Position numbers and translations under genes: made by a program
Source: an uncultured Clostridia bacterium
GTDB taxonomy: Bacteria > Bacillota > Clostridia > Christensenellales > CAG-138
NCBI GenBank assembly: GCA_937900325.1
Contig: CALCEX010000193.1
Span: forward strand, 1 to 16,017
Reading direction: 5' to 3'
DNA length: 16,017 bases
In this document: positions 1-6,530 of the stretch, in pieces
Numbering within the stretch: the first letter of the stretch is position 1
Layout of the letters: the number at the start of each line of letters is the position of its first letter
The notes under the pieces: model-generated
The model's input: the letters and a program-made list of their open reading frames with translations, nothing else
What the model was told of the DNA's origin: nothing
Database searches by the model: none

Positions 1-585
1 GGCGAAAAGGCGCGCATACAGCTTCTCAAGCTTATGCTTTCAGGCGCTAACCTGCTGCTGCTCGATGAACCCACCAACCATCTTGACATATCCTCCCGCG
101 AGGCTCTCGAGGCCGCCCTGGAAGATTACGACGGTACCATGCTCATAATCACCCATGACAGATATCTGGTCAACCGCATGGCGGACCGCATACTCTACAT
201 GGAGAAGGACGGCCTTACGGAATACATAGGCGGCTATGACGATTACCTTGAAGCTGCTGCGCAAAAGCCTCGGCGTCCGGCCGAAGCCGCCGCCCCAAAG
301 GCGGAAAAGCCCAATAGTTACAAGGCCCAAAAGGAGCGCCAGAGCATGCTGAACCGGGCGGCGGGCGCCGTCCGCCGTGCGGAGGAAAGCATCGCGGCCG
401 CAGAGCAGGAGCTTGAAGACATAAATCAAAAGCTCGCATCACCGGCGGTAGCGTCCGACTATGTAAAATCCGCAGAGCTCGCAAAAAAAGCAGACGGCAA
501 GCAGGCCGAGATCGACGTCCTCTATTCCCGATGGGAGCAAGCCCAGCAGGCGCTGGATCAGCTCCGCAAGGAATACGGCGAATAA
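1..585 (+). CDS. ABC-F family ATPase, C-terminal part (5' end outside window)
   Basis: The reading frame is open from the first base, so the gene begins upstream. The first visible residues (GEKARIQLLKLMLSGANLLLLDEPTNHLD) are the end of the ABC signature and the Walker B of a second nucleotide-binding domain. The D-loop and the switch histidine follow in LIITHDRYLV, then the typical ABC-F tail phrase (YIGGYDDYLEA). The last ~95 residues are Lys/Glu/Ala-rich and probably form the C-terminal coiled-coil hairpin seen in Uup/YdiF-like members. ABC-F proteins are soluble, lack membrane segments and act on the ribosome: translation rescue, E-site gating or antibiotic protection. Which branch this is cannot be decided without the first ATPase domain and the interdomain linker. 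Only 13 bases separate its stop from the DMT transporter start, so the two are probably co-transcribed. Confidence 0.93.
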   Translation, partial: GEKARIQLLKLMLSGANLLLLDEPTNHLDISSREALEAALEDYDGTMLIITHDRYLVNRMADRILYMEKDGLTEYIGGYDDYLEAAAQKPRRPAEAAAPKAEKPNSYKAQKERQSMLNRAAGAVRRAEESIAAAEQELEDINQKLASPAVASDYVKSAELAKKADGKQAEIDVLYSRWEQAQQALDQLRKEYGE

Positions 586-598
586 GAAGGAGCTCTGT

Positions 599-1486
599 AT
601 GAAGGGCAAGCAGTCCATATACGTTATATTTATACTGATACAAAGCCTTGTTTACGGGATAGGCAATCCTATAACCAAAATCGCCTATCAGAGCGTCACT
701 CCTCTGTGGCTGCTGACGATACGCTTCACTATGGCTTCAGCCGTTCTGCTGCTTTTTTGCGGCAAGCATATATTTTCCGCTGCAAAAAAAGCCGGCGTGC
801 GGCTTTGGCTGCCCTCCGCCCTTTGCTGCGCGGGGGCTTATATTTCCTGCAACATATCCCTCAGCATGACCTCCGCGACCAATGTAGGGTTCATAATGTC
901 GCTGCCGGTGCTGTTCGCGCCTGCGCTTTCCGCCGTTATCACAAAATCGCGCTATGAGCTAAGCCATCTGCCGCTGCAGCTTCTGACCATAGCCGGGTTG
1001 TTCCTGCTCTGTTGCAATGGCGGTGTGTTTTCCTTTGGCCCAGGAGAAGCGCTGGCGCTGCTCGATGCGCTGTTTCTTGCCGGTCAGCTTGTATTCGGAG
1101 AAAAGGCGATGCGGGAGATGGACGTACTGTCCGTTACCTCGCTGCAGGTGCTTACCACCATGGCGGTAAGCGTCATAGGCGCGCTGCTGTTCGATGATAT
1201 ATCCGTTTTGCCCGGCATACAGCCTGCCGCGTATCTTGTCGCCGCATACCACGCCATGATATGCACCATTGCCGCATACCTCCTTCAGAACACCGCGGTG
1301 CGTCACCTTTCCGCCCCGGCCGTTTCCATGCTGCAATGCACCCAGCCCATCATGACCGCCGTAATAGCGGCGATAATGCTTAACGAACGGCTCACCGGCA
1401 TAGGGCTTATCGGCGCAGGCATTATCGTGCTTTGTCTTGTTGGAGACAGCCTTCTCAGCGGCAGAGAAAGCACAAAGCGTAACTGA
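599..1486 (+). CDS. EamA/DMT-superfamily transporter
   Basis: This 295-residue polytopic membrane protein has about ten hydrophobic segments, arranged as two EamA half-repeats. The first half carries the family-like NPITKIAY stretch after helix 1. The second ends with the typical LNERLTGIGLIGAGIIVLCLVG pattern of the last two helices. Members export or import amino acids, nucleobases or other small metabolites; the substrate is not predictable here. A GAAGGAG site six bases before the ATG fixes the start. It lies 13 bases behind the ABC-F gene, with a hairpin terminator after it at 1533-1560. Length is normal for the family. I see no truncation. Confidence 0.9.
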   Translation: MKGKQSIYVIFILIQSLVYGIGNPITKIAYQSVTPLWLLTIRFTMASAVLLLFCGKHIFSAAKKAGVRLWLPSALCCAGAYISCNISLSMTSATNVGFIMSLPVLFAPALSAVITKSRYELSHLPLQLLTIAGLFLLCCNGGVFSFGPGEALALLDALFLAGQLVFGEKAMREMDVLSVTSLQVLTTMAVSVIGALLFDDISVLPGIQPAAYLVAAYHAMICTIAAYLLQNTAVRHLSAPAVSMLQCTQPIMTAVIAAIMLNERLTGIGLIGAGIIVLCLVGDSLLSGRESTKRN

Positions 1487-1532
1487 GCTGAACGCAGAAC
1501 GCCGTTCCCATTATGACCAAATATAATATAAA

Positions 1533-1560
1533 ACGCTCCCCGTCTTAAGGCGGGGAGCGT
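1533..1560. terminator. Shared hairpin terminator between convergent genes
   Basis: A perfect 10-bp inverted repeat (ACGCTCCCCG / CGGGGAGCGT) encloses an 8-base loop. Read on the minus strand the stem is followed by TTTTATATTATATTT, a good intrinsic-terminator tail for the exported-protein gene that ends at 1581. On the plus strand the tail (CATTCTTTATCC) is poorer in T, so termination of the DMT transporter transcript is probably weaker. Confidence 0.85.
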
Positions 1561-1580
1561 CATTCTTTATCCGTTTATAC

Positions 1581-2543
1581 TTATTTTACTTTGTTTATAT
1601 CGGCTGCCAGCTGAGAGAGGTCCGTGTAGCCTCTCGCAACGCCGTTTTCTTCGGACACGGTCAGCTTATCGTTTTCCACCTTTATCCATCCCTGTATGGA
1701 GTTTACCGGGAAGCAGTGATCCTGCTTGGGATCGGGATCCTCCGCAAGGAAGAAGAGGTAGATATCGCCCTCGGAAAGCTTAACCGCTTTGTCGGCGCTC
1801 ACCGGCCTGGGCTGAAGGGTATCGGCATCCGTCATGTCTTCGCTGCCCGAAGGGACATATATCAGATTTATTTCCTGACCGTAGCCTATATCGCCCTTTA
1901 TGTTTCCGTATACGCTGACGGTAAGGCTTGCCGACAGCGCCTTTTTTTCTATCGTGCTTCCGCCGTCCTGAGTGCGGAATCTGGTGCTGCGCATATTAGA
2001 CGCACTGTCTACACGGCCTATGAATATGTTCTCCGAAGCGTTTACAAGCGATCGGATATCGTTGTAGTAGTAGTTTTTTGAAGGCGCGGTGACGACCCTT
2101 GAGATCGCATCCATTTCCTTTTTGAACTCGCTGATCTTTATCTGCAACCCGCCGTATTCCACATTTCCGTCCCGGATCACAAAGTTATCTGCGGAGGTGG
2201 AGCAATAGTCTATCTCGTCCTCGGCATACTGTACGTCGTCGCCCTCCGTAAGATAGAGCAGATACTTTTCGCCTACGGTGTAGCTGCCCTTTACCAGTAT
2301 CTCGGAGCCCTTGCTGGCGTTTCCGGCTATTACCTCATCTATGAGCATACGGCTTTTGGCGTCGTCGCCGGAATTTATCTTTTGTATGCATTCACCCAAC
2401 ACCACCAGCGAGGCGCTGCGGTAGCTCTGGCGCACGTCCGCCATGACGCGGTCATCGCTCATTACGCTCGCCGGGATCGCGCGGCCTATAATAAGTGCTA
2501 TCACGGCAACAGCAAGTGTGGACAGTGCGGTTATGCGCTTCAT
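1581..2543 (-). CDS. Exported/anchored protein of unknown function with two tandem copies of a domain
   Basis: I do not recognise a named family. The 320-residue protein starts at the ATG preceded by AAAGGAGAGGTGAAG; a longer in-frame start 26 codons upstream has no ribosome site and lies in the promoter region. Residues 5-19 are hydrophobic after Lys-Arg, giving a signal peptide or N-terminal anchor. The rest is hydrophilic and organised as two related copies. Copy 1 (about 40-150) has SASLVVLGE, a V/I-rich strand pair, then GEKYLLYLTEGDDVQYAEDE and NFVIRDGNVEY. Copy 2 (about 165-320) has ASENIFIGR, then GDIYLFFLAEDPDPKQDHCF and GWIKVENDKLTV. Each copy has one cysteine at a similar place (114, 277). 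The pattern resembles small beta-rich secreted domains of Firmicutes (inference from memory). It follows recR without a clear terminator but has its own putative ECF-type promoter. Confidence 0.85.
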   Translation of the reverse strand: MKRITALSTLAVAVIALIIGRAIPASVMSDDRVMADVRQSYRSASLVVLGECIQKINSGDDAKSRMLIDEVIAGNASKGSEILVKGSYTVGEKYLLYLTEGDDVQYAEDEIDYCSTSADNFVIRDGNVEYGGLQIKISEFKKEMDAISRVVTAPSKNYYYNDIRSLVNASENIFIGRVDSASNMRSTRFRTQDGGSTIEKKALSASLTVSVYGNIKGDIGYGQEINLIYVPSGSEDMTDADTLQPRPVSADKAVKLSEGDIYLFFLAEDPDPKQDHCFPVNSIQGWIKVENDKLTVSEENGVARGYTDLSQLAADINKVK

Positions 2544-2593
2544 CTTCACCTCTCCTTTCGGGCGATATCGTTGTTTTTTCGTTCTGAGTATAA

Positions 2594-2620
2594 GACGCTT
2601 CAGGCTGCCAAAAGGTTGCA
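2594..2620 (-). promoter_or_regulatory. Putative ECF-sigma-type promoter of the exported-protein gene
   Basis: On the minus strand TGCAAC (2615-2620), followed by CTTTT, is separated by exactly 17 bases from CGTC (2594-2597), which is followed by TTATA. The AAC / CGTC combination is the known shape of ECF sigma promoters in Firmicutes (for example the SigM/SigX/SigW class). The nearby sigma-A-like pair TTGGCA / TATACT is only 13 bp apart, too close for sigma-A. The predicted start near 2587 would give a leader of about 44 bases. A short inverted repeat (CCAAAA / TTTTGG, 2609-2629) straddles the -35 element. No sigma or anti-sigma gene is in the window. Confidence 0.5.
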
Positions 2621-2634
2621 TTTTTTGGAAAAAT

Positions 2635-3225
2635 TTACATTTCCCTTCTGCCTTCCATTGCCTTGAGCAATGTCATTTCATCCACGTATTCAAGATTGCC
2701 GCCGATGGGTATCCCGTGGGCTATCCTCGTAGCCTTCACCCCCCGCTGCTTGAGCAGCTTGGATATATACACCGCAGTGGCTTCTCCCTCTACGTCCGGG
2801 TTGGTGGCAAGTATTACTTCGCTTACCCCGCCTTCATCTATACGCTCCAAAAGCTCCTTTATGCGTATATCCTCCGGGCCAATGCCGTCCATCGGGGATA
2901 TCGTCCCGCCCAGCACATGGTATGTGCCGCGGAATTCCCGCATCTTTTCCATGGCCGCCACATCCCTCGCGTCCCTGACCACGCATATTACGCCGGTCTT
3001 GCGGCTGGCGTCGCGGCATATGGCGCAGGGGTCCGTATCGGTGTAATTGCCGCAGACGGGACAGTGATGTATCTTGTCCCTTGCGTCGTTTATGGCCTTT
3101 GCTATCTCGCGTGCTTCGCTCTCAGGCATGTCCAGTATAAAGTAGGCGAGACGCTGCGCGCTCTTGGCGCCTATGCCGGGCAATCTGCAAAGCTGGGAGA
3201 CCAGATTGCTTATTGGGTCTGCCAT
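2635..3225 (-). CDS. recR: Recombination mediator RecR
   Basis: RecR works with RecO (and RecF) to load RecA on gapped DNA. The 196-residue length is typical. Visible in order are a helix-hairpin-helix (LPGIGAKSAQRLA, residues 15-27), a four-cysteine zinc finger (C55, C58, C67, C70) and the Toprim domain. The Toprim region has the family phrase YHVLGGTISPMDGIGPEDI (102-120), then ATNPDVEGEATA (140-151) and IAHGIPIGGNLEYVDE. The ending EGRREM is also characteristic. Residue 84, in the CVV-x-D-x-R-D Toprim segment, is arginine where many RecR proteins have glutamate. The start is eight bases after the ybaB stop and has only an A-run and no Shine-Dalgarno sequence, so translation is probably coupled to ybaB. 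dnaX-ybaB-recR is a widely conserved order. Confidence 0.97.
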   Translation of the reverse strand: MADPISNLVSQLCRLPGIGAKSAQRLAYFILDMPESEAREIAKAINDARDKIHHCPVCGNYTDTDPCAICRDASRKTGVICVVRDARDVAAMEKMREFRGTYHVLGGTISPMDGIGPEDIRIKELLERIDEGGVSEVILATNPDVEGEATAVYISKLLKQRGVKATRIAHGIPIGGNLEYVDEMTLLKAMEGRREM

Positions 3226-3233
3226 ACGTTTTT

Positions 3234-3569
3234 TTAGAAGCCCAGGCCCATTCCGCCGGTAAGCTTGCTGACCTCGGAATTCGTGGCCTCCTCCGCCATG
3301 CGCATGGCCTCGTTTACGGCAGACAGAACCAGATCCTGAAGCATCTCGACGTCATCCGGATCCACGCAGGCAGGGTCTATCTCGATGGACTTTATTACCT
3401 TGCTGCCATATGCCGTGGCCTTGACCGCGCCGCCGCCCACAGCAGCCGTAAACTCTCGGGTCTGGAGTTCCTGCTGCATACGCTGCATATCCTGCTGCAT
3501 CTTCTGCGCCTGCTTCATAAGCTGCTGCATATTCGCCCCGCCCATTCCGGGGAAACCGCCCTTTGCCAT
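3234..3569 (-). CDS. ybaB: YbaB/EbfC family nucleoid-associated protein
   Basis: This is a small dimeric DNA-binding protein of 111 residues that coats the nucleoid and is almost always encoded between dnaX and recR, as here. The N-terminus is Gly/Met-rich (AKGGFPGMGGANMQQLMKQAQKMQQDMQRMQQEL) and runs into the long helix. The conserved core follows: AAVGGGAVKATAYGSKVIKSIEIDP, then the VEMLQDLVLSAVNEAMRMAEE helix. GGAGG at 3577-3581 sits seven bases before the chosen ATG (3569). The alternative ATG two codons earlier is only one base from that site and is rejected. Its exact role in the RecR pathway is unsettled in the literature. The function call is secure at family level. Confidence 0.95.
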   Translation of the reverse strand: MAKGGFPGMGGANMQQLMKQAQKMQQDMQRMQQELQTREFTAAVGGGAVKATAYGSKVIKSIEIDPACVDPDDVEMLQDLVLSAVNEAMRMAEEATNSEVSKLTGGMGLGF

Positions 3570-3576
3570 TAACATA

Positions 3577-3581
3577 CCTCC
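3577..3581 (-). promoter_or_regulatory. Ribosome binding site that decides the ybaB start
   Basis: GGAGG lies seven bases from the ATG at 3569 and one base from the ATG at 3575. This favours the shorter protein beginning MAKGGF over the longer MLMAKGGF. Confidence 0.8.
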
Positions 3582-3596
3582 AGAATTTTATATAAC

Positions 3597-3625
3597 AGTA
3601 TACCACAATCCGCGGCCCTGTTCAA
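3597..3625 (-). promoter_or_regulatory. Sigma-A promoter for ybaB-recR
   Basis: TTGAAC (3620-3625) and TATACT (3597-3602) are separated by 17 bases on the minus strand, each one or two mismatches from consensus. The expected start near 3590 leaves a leader of about 20 bases before the ybaB ATG, enough for the GGAGG site. It lies in the 156-base gap behind dnaX, where I see no terminator, so ybaB-recR is probably transcribed both from here and by read-through from dnaX. Confidence 0.75.
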
Positions 3626-3725
3626 CGCAGCGCCGCATAATACAAATGTTTACAGCTATTTTCCACATTTGCGACACGTTTTTTTAATAATCCGGGCCGC
3701 AAAGCTCTAAAAATTCCTCCGCCTG

Positions 3726-5375
3726 TCAGTTTTCTATCCTGAAGGCGCCGCCGAACAGCGCTCTGCCTGTGCTTTCCATATCGTCGCCGGATTTCTGCGT
3801 CATGCGCACCGTATATCCGGGCGCCGCCTTGTCCGCCGCCTGGTTTACCTTTTCCAGCGCTCCCGGCGCGCTCATCATGCGATATATTATTTCGCTCTCA
3901 AATGCTACCTCCAGCACATTGCCGTTTATTGCTCTGCCCTTGCCGTACATACCGGAAACCGCCATGGTGCGCTCCGTCTCCCCAAGCTTATCGAGTATGG
4001 CCTTCCAGAGCTTCTGCGGGGACATACTGCCCGCAGTTTCTGCCGGCTTTGCCGGCTGTGCGCGGGCCGGCTCCTCTGGCTTTGGCTCAGGCGCATTCCT
4101 TATTGGCTCGTCAATGTCAAAGGGCGGCGCGTATTCAGGCTCCGGCGGCTCCTCAATGCTGCCTTCCCATTGGTATTCGCCATCGTCCTGCCGCTTTTCA
4201 ATGGACATTGCTGCATTCCGGGACGCTCCCTCCCGTATCTGCCGCTCAAGAAGCTCTATGCGCTCTGTAAGGTCATCCATTGTGCGCTTTTCTTCGGGAC
4301 GGGATATACGCACAAGCGTGCTTTCTATAAGAGCTCTCGGCATTGTAACGGTACGGAGCCTGCCCTCGGCCTGCAGCAGCAGCTCGCCGCATCTTAAAAG
4401 CCGCGTTTCTCCCGCTCCCTTCGCCTGCTCCTCATACCGCTTCATCGTGTCCTCGGTGCAGTCCAGTATATCGCTGCAATGGCCGCAGAGCTTCGCCAGC
4501 AGCAGCGAACGCATATGCTGCGTCAGGTCATGCAAAAACACCTTCAGATCCCGCCCGTCGCGGACCACTTTATCCAGAAGCTCCAGCGCCCTTGCCGGTT
4601 CGCCGGAAAGTATCGCCTCAGCCATATCGAACAGGAAGCCATCCTCCATGCTGCCCAGCACGCTGTAAACGTCCTGTGTGCTGACCCTATTGCCGCAAAA
4701 TGACAAACACTGATCCGCCAGGGAGAGGCAGTCCCGCATTCCGCCCTCGGCAGATCGGGCTATGGCCAGCAGGCCGTCGCGCTCTATGCTGGCGTTTTCG
4801 CGCTCAAGCACCTCCTCGGTGCGCCTGACCATATCGGATACGCCGAGCCGATGGAAATCCATCCTCTGGCAGCGGGAGATTATCGTTGCGGGTATCTTAT
4901 GAGGCTCGGTTGTGGCCAGTATGAAGGTTACATGGGGCGGCGGCTCCTCCAGCGTTTTCAGCAGTGCGTTAAAGGCGTTGGCGGAAAGCGCGTGCGCCTC
5001 GTCGATTATGTATACCTTATGCTTAAGCTCAAGAGGCATGAACCGCGCCTTTTCGATCATGTCGCGCATATCGTCCACGCCGGTGTTGCTGGCAGCATCC
5101 AGCTCAATTATATCCGCGCATTCCCCGGCGCTTATTTTGCAGGAGCGGCAGCGGCAGCATGGCTCCCCGTCCACGGGATCCTCGCAGTTCACCGCCCTTG
5201 CAAGTATGCGTGCAGCGCTCGTCTTGCCGGTTCCCCGGGTGCCAGCGAAAAGGTAGGCATGGGCGGTCGTGCCGGACTTCACCTGGTTTTTAAGTATTGT
5301 GGTTATATGCTCCTGCCCTATCATCTCGGAGAATGCGGCGGGCCGGTATTGTCTGTAAAGGGCGCGGTGGCTCAT
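3726..5375 (-). CDS. dnaX: DNA polymerase III subunit gamma/tau
   Basis: This is the AAA+ motor of the clamp loader, which loads the beta clamp at primed sites and couples polymerases at the fork. The 549 residues show Walker A GTRGTGKT (45-52), zinc cysteines C64, C73, C76 and C79, Walker B box DEAH (125-128) and the SRC arginine finger (R168). The C-terminal half has a Pro/Glu/Ala-rich linker (about 400-445) and a tau-like tail domain. The start is fixed by GGGAGG before the ATG. I see no A6/A7 slippery run after the AAA+ part, so programmed frameshifting to make a separate gamma subunit is not evident. It is divergent from trpS and heads dnaX-ybaB-recR. Confidence 0.97.
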   Translation of the reverse strand: MSHRALYRQYRPAAFSEMIGQEHITTILKNQVKSGTTAHAYLFAGTRGTGKTSAARILARAVNCEDPVDGEPCCRCRSCKISAGECADIIELDAASNTGVDDMRDMIEKARFMPLELKHKVYIIDEAHALSANAFNALLKTLEEPPPHVTFILATTEPHKIPATIISRCQRMDFHRLGVSDMVRRTEEVLERENASIERDGLLAIARSAEGGMRDCLSLADQCLSFCGNRVSTQDVYSVLGSMEDGFLFDMAEAILSGEPARALELLDKVVRDGRDLKVFLHDLTQHMRSLLLAKLCGHCSDILDCTEDTMKRYEEQAKGAGETRLLRCGELLLQAEGRLRTVTMPRALIESTLVRISRPEEKRTMDDLTERIELLERQIREGASRNAAMSIEKRQDDGEYQWEGSIEEPPEPEYAPPFDIDEPIRNAPEPKPEEPARAQPAKPAETAGSMSPQKLWKAILDKLGETERTMAVSGMYGKGRAINGNVLEVAFESEIIYRMMSAPGALEKVNQAADKAAPGYTVRMTQKSGDDMESTGRALFGGAFRIEN

Positions 5376-5418
5376 GTTTGCCTCCCAGTTTGATCATCTG
5401 TATTTGCATCTTTTTTAT

Positions 5419-5447
5419 ATTGTAGCATCGCGCAAAAGACCAAACAA
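5419..5447 (-). promoter_or_regulatory. Sigma-A promoter for dnaX
   Basis: TTGTTT (5442-5447) and TACAAT (5419-5424) are 17 bases apart on the minus strand. The -35 element is imperfect and the -10 good. The predicted start is near 5412, about 37 bases before the dnaX ATG. The -35 hexamer is seven bases from the -35 of the divergent trpS promoter. Confidence 0.65.
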
Positions 5448-5454
5448 GGGAATC

Positions 5455-5483
5455 TTGCTATCCCAGGTCAAATAAAGTATAAT
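5455..5483 (+). promoter_or_regulatory. Sigma-A promoter for trpS
   Basis: TTGCTA (5455-5460), a 17-base spacer and a perfect TATAAT (5478-5483). The predicted start near 5490 leaves a leader of only about 38 bases. That is far too short for a T-box, and none of its motifs are present, so trpS here is not under T-box control at this promoter. Confidence 0.8.
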
Positions 5484-5509
5484 ATTTTAATATGAACAGG
5501 TGAAATCAT

Positions 5510-5514
5510 GGAGG
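5510..5514 (+). promoter_or_regulatory. Unusually distant ribosome binding site of trpS
   Basis: GGAGG is the only strong ribosome site before trpS, but 14 bases separate it from the ATG at 5529, against the usual 5-9. It also lies inside a four-codon reading frame (ATG at 5508, stop ending 5522). No other in-frame ATG, GTG or TTG fits better; the next codons upstream are AAA, ATA and a stop. Confidence 0.55.
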
Positions 5515-5528
5515 TTATATAAATAAAA

Positions 5529-6530
5529 ATGGCAGAACAGGAAAAAAAGACAGTACTCAGCGGCATACAGCCCTCAGGTTCCCCGACTCTCGGCAATTAT
5601 GTGGGCGCGCTGAAAAATTGGAAGCTCCTGCAGACCGACGACAGGCTCTGCTATTACTGCGTTGCCAATCTTCACGCCCTGACCGTCCGTCAGGACCCTG
5701 CCGAGCTGAGAAGGCGTACCGGCGAAACTGTGGCGCTGCTGCTGGCCTGCGGCATAGACCCCGAAAGATCCGTATTGTTTGTGCAGTCCCACGTTCACGA
5801 GCACGCAGAGCTCAACTGGGTGCTGTGCTGCAACACCTATATGGGCGAGCTTTCCCGCATGACGCAGTTCAAGGATAAATCCGCCAAGCATGCGGACAAT
5901 ATAAACGCAGGCCTCTTCACCTACCCGGTGCTGATGGCAGGCGATATACTGCTTTATCAGAGCGATCTGGTGCCTGTCGGCGCAGACCAGAAGCAGCACA
6001 TCGAGATCGCACGGGATATCGCTGCCCGCTTCAACAACGCATATGGCGAGGCCTTCAAAATACCCGAGGGTTTCATACCCAAGTTCGGCGCCCGCGTCAT
6101 GAGCCTGCAGGATCCCTCCATGAAGATGAGCAAGTCCGATCCCAACCCCAATGGCTTCGTAGCCATAATGGACGACCCTTCCGTCATAATGAAAAAATTC
6201 AAGCGCGCAGTCACCGATAGCGATACCTTCATCGCCTTCGACCCCGAAAATAAGCCAGGCGTATCCAACCTGCTCTCCATATACACCTCCTTCACGGGGC
6301 TCGCCATGGACGAAGCGGTGAAGCATTTCGACGGGCTTGGTTACGGCAGCCTCAAGACCGAGGTAGCCGAAGCCGTAATAGCCGGGCTTGAACCCGTTCA
6401 AAGCGAATATAAAAAAATACTTTCGGATAAAGCATATCTGGAAAAAATAATGGCGGACGGCGCGGAGAAAGCTTCCGCTCAGGCCCGAAAGACTCTTCGC
6501 AAAGTATACAGAAAGGTAGGTCTCGCCTGA
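5529..6530 (+). CDS. trpS: Tryptophan--tRNA ligase
   Basis: This class I aminoacyl-tRNA synthetase charges tRNA-Trp in the cytoplasm. The 333-residue length is normal. The N-terminus reads TVLSGIQPSGSPTLGNYVGAL, with the HIGH-equivalent TLGN at 20-23. MAGDILLYQSDLVPVGADQKQHIE is the family tryptophan/dimer region, and KMSKS is intact at residues 199-203, followed by DPNPNGFVAI. The start has a distant ribosome site. The stop TGA overlaps the ATG of the next gene by one base, so the two are translationally coupled. Isoleucine is encoded by ATA 12 times out of 16. Confidence 0.97.
   Translation: MAEQEKKTVLSGIQPSGSPTLGNYVGALKNWKLLQTDDRLCYYCVANLHALTVRQDPAELRRRTGETVALLLACGIDPERSVLFVQSHVHEHAELNWVLCCNTYMGELSRMTQFKDKSAKHADNINAGLFTYPVLMAGDILLYQSDLVPVGADQKQHIEIARDIAARFNNAYGEAFKIPEGFIPKFGARVMSLQDPSMKMSKSDPNPNGFVAIMDDPSVIMKKFKRAVTDSDTFIAFDPENKPGVSNLLSIYTSFTGLAMDEAVKHFDGLGYGSLKTEVAEAVIAGLEPVQSEYKKILSDKAYLEKIMADGAEKASAQARKTLRKVYRKVGLA

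Noticed and set aside
2544..2621. Longer start for the exported protein (MQPFGSLKRL...)
   Set aside because: It overlaps the promoter elements and has no ribosome site, and it would place 26 charged residues before the signal/anchor segment.
3226..3236. The ACGTTTTTTTA run before recR also occurs near 3677-3687 behind dnaX, with a similar T-run near glyA
   Set aside because: Short homopolymer-based similarity is expected by chance and no common structure surrounds the copies.
3588..3668. A 26-codon reading frame (MWKIAV...) between dnaX and ybaB on the minus strand
   Set aside because: It has no Shine-Dalgarno sequence and runs through the ybaB promoter, so it would not be on that transcript.
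3726..5375. Programmed frameshift in dnaX giving a gamma subunit
   Set aside because: I searched the region after the AAA+ domain for an A6/A7 slippery run and found none. The only A-rich spots are short and not in a suitable frame context.
5574..6401. A 275-codon open frame on the minus strand opposite trpS
   Set aside because: Shadow of trpS, whose HIGH-like and KMSKS motifs are intact. No ribosome site or promoter for the opposite frame.
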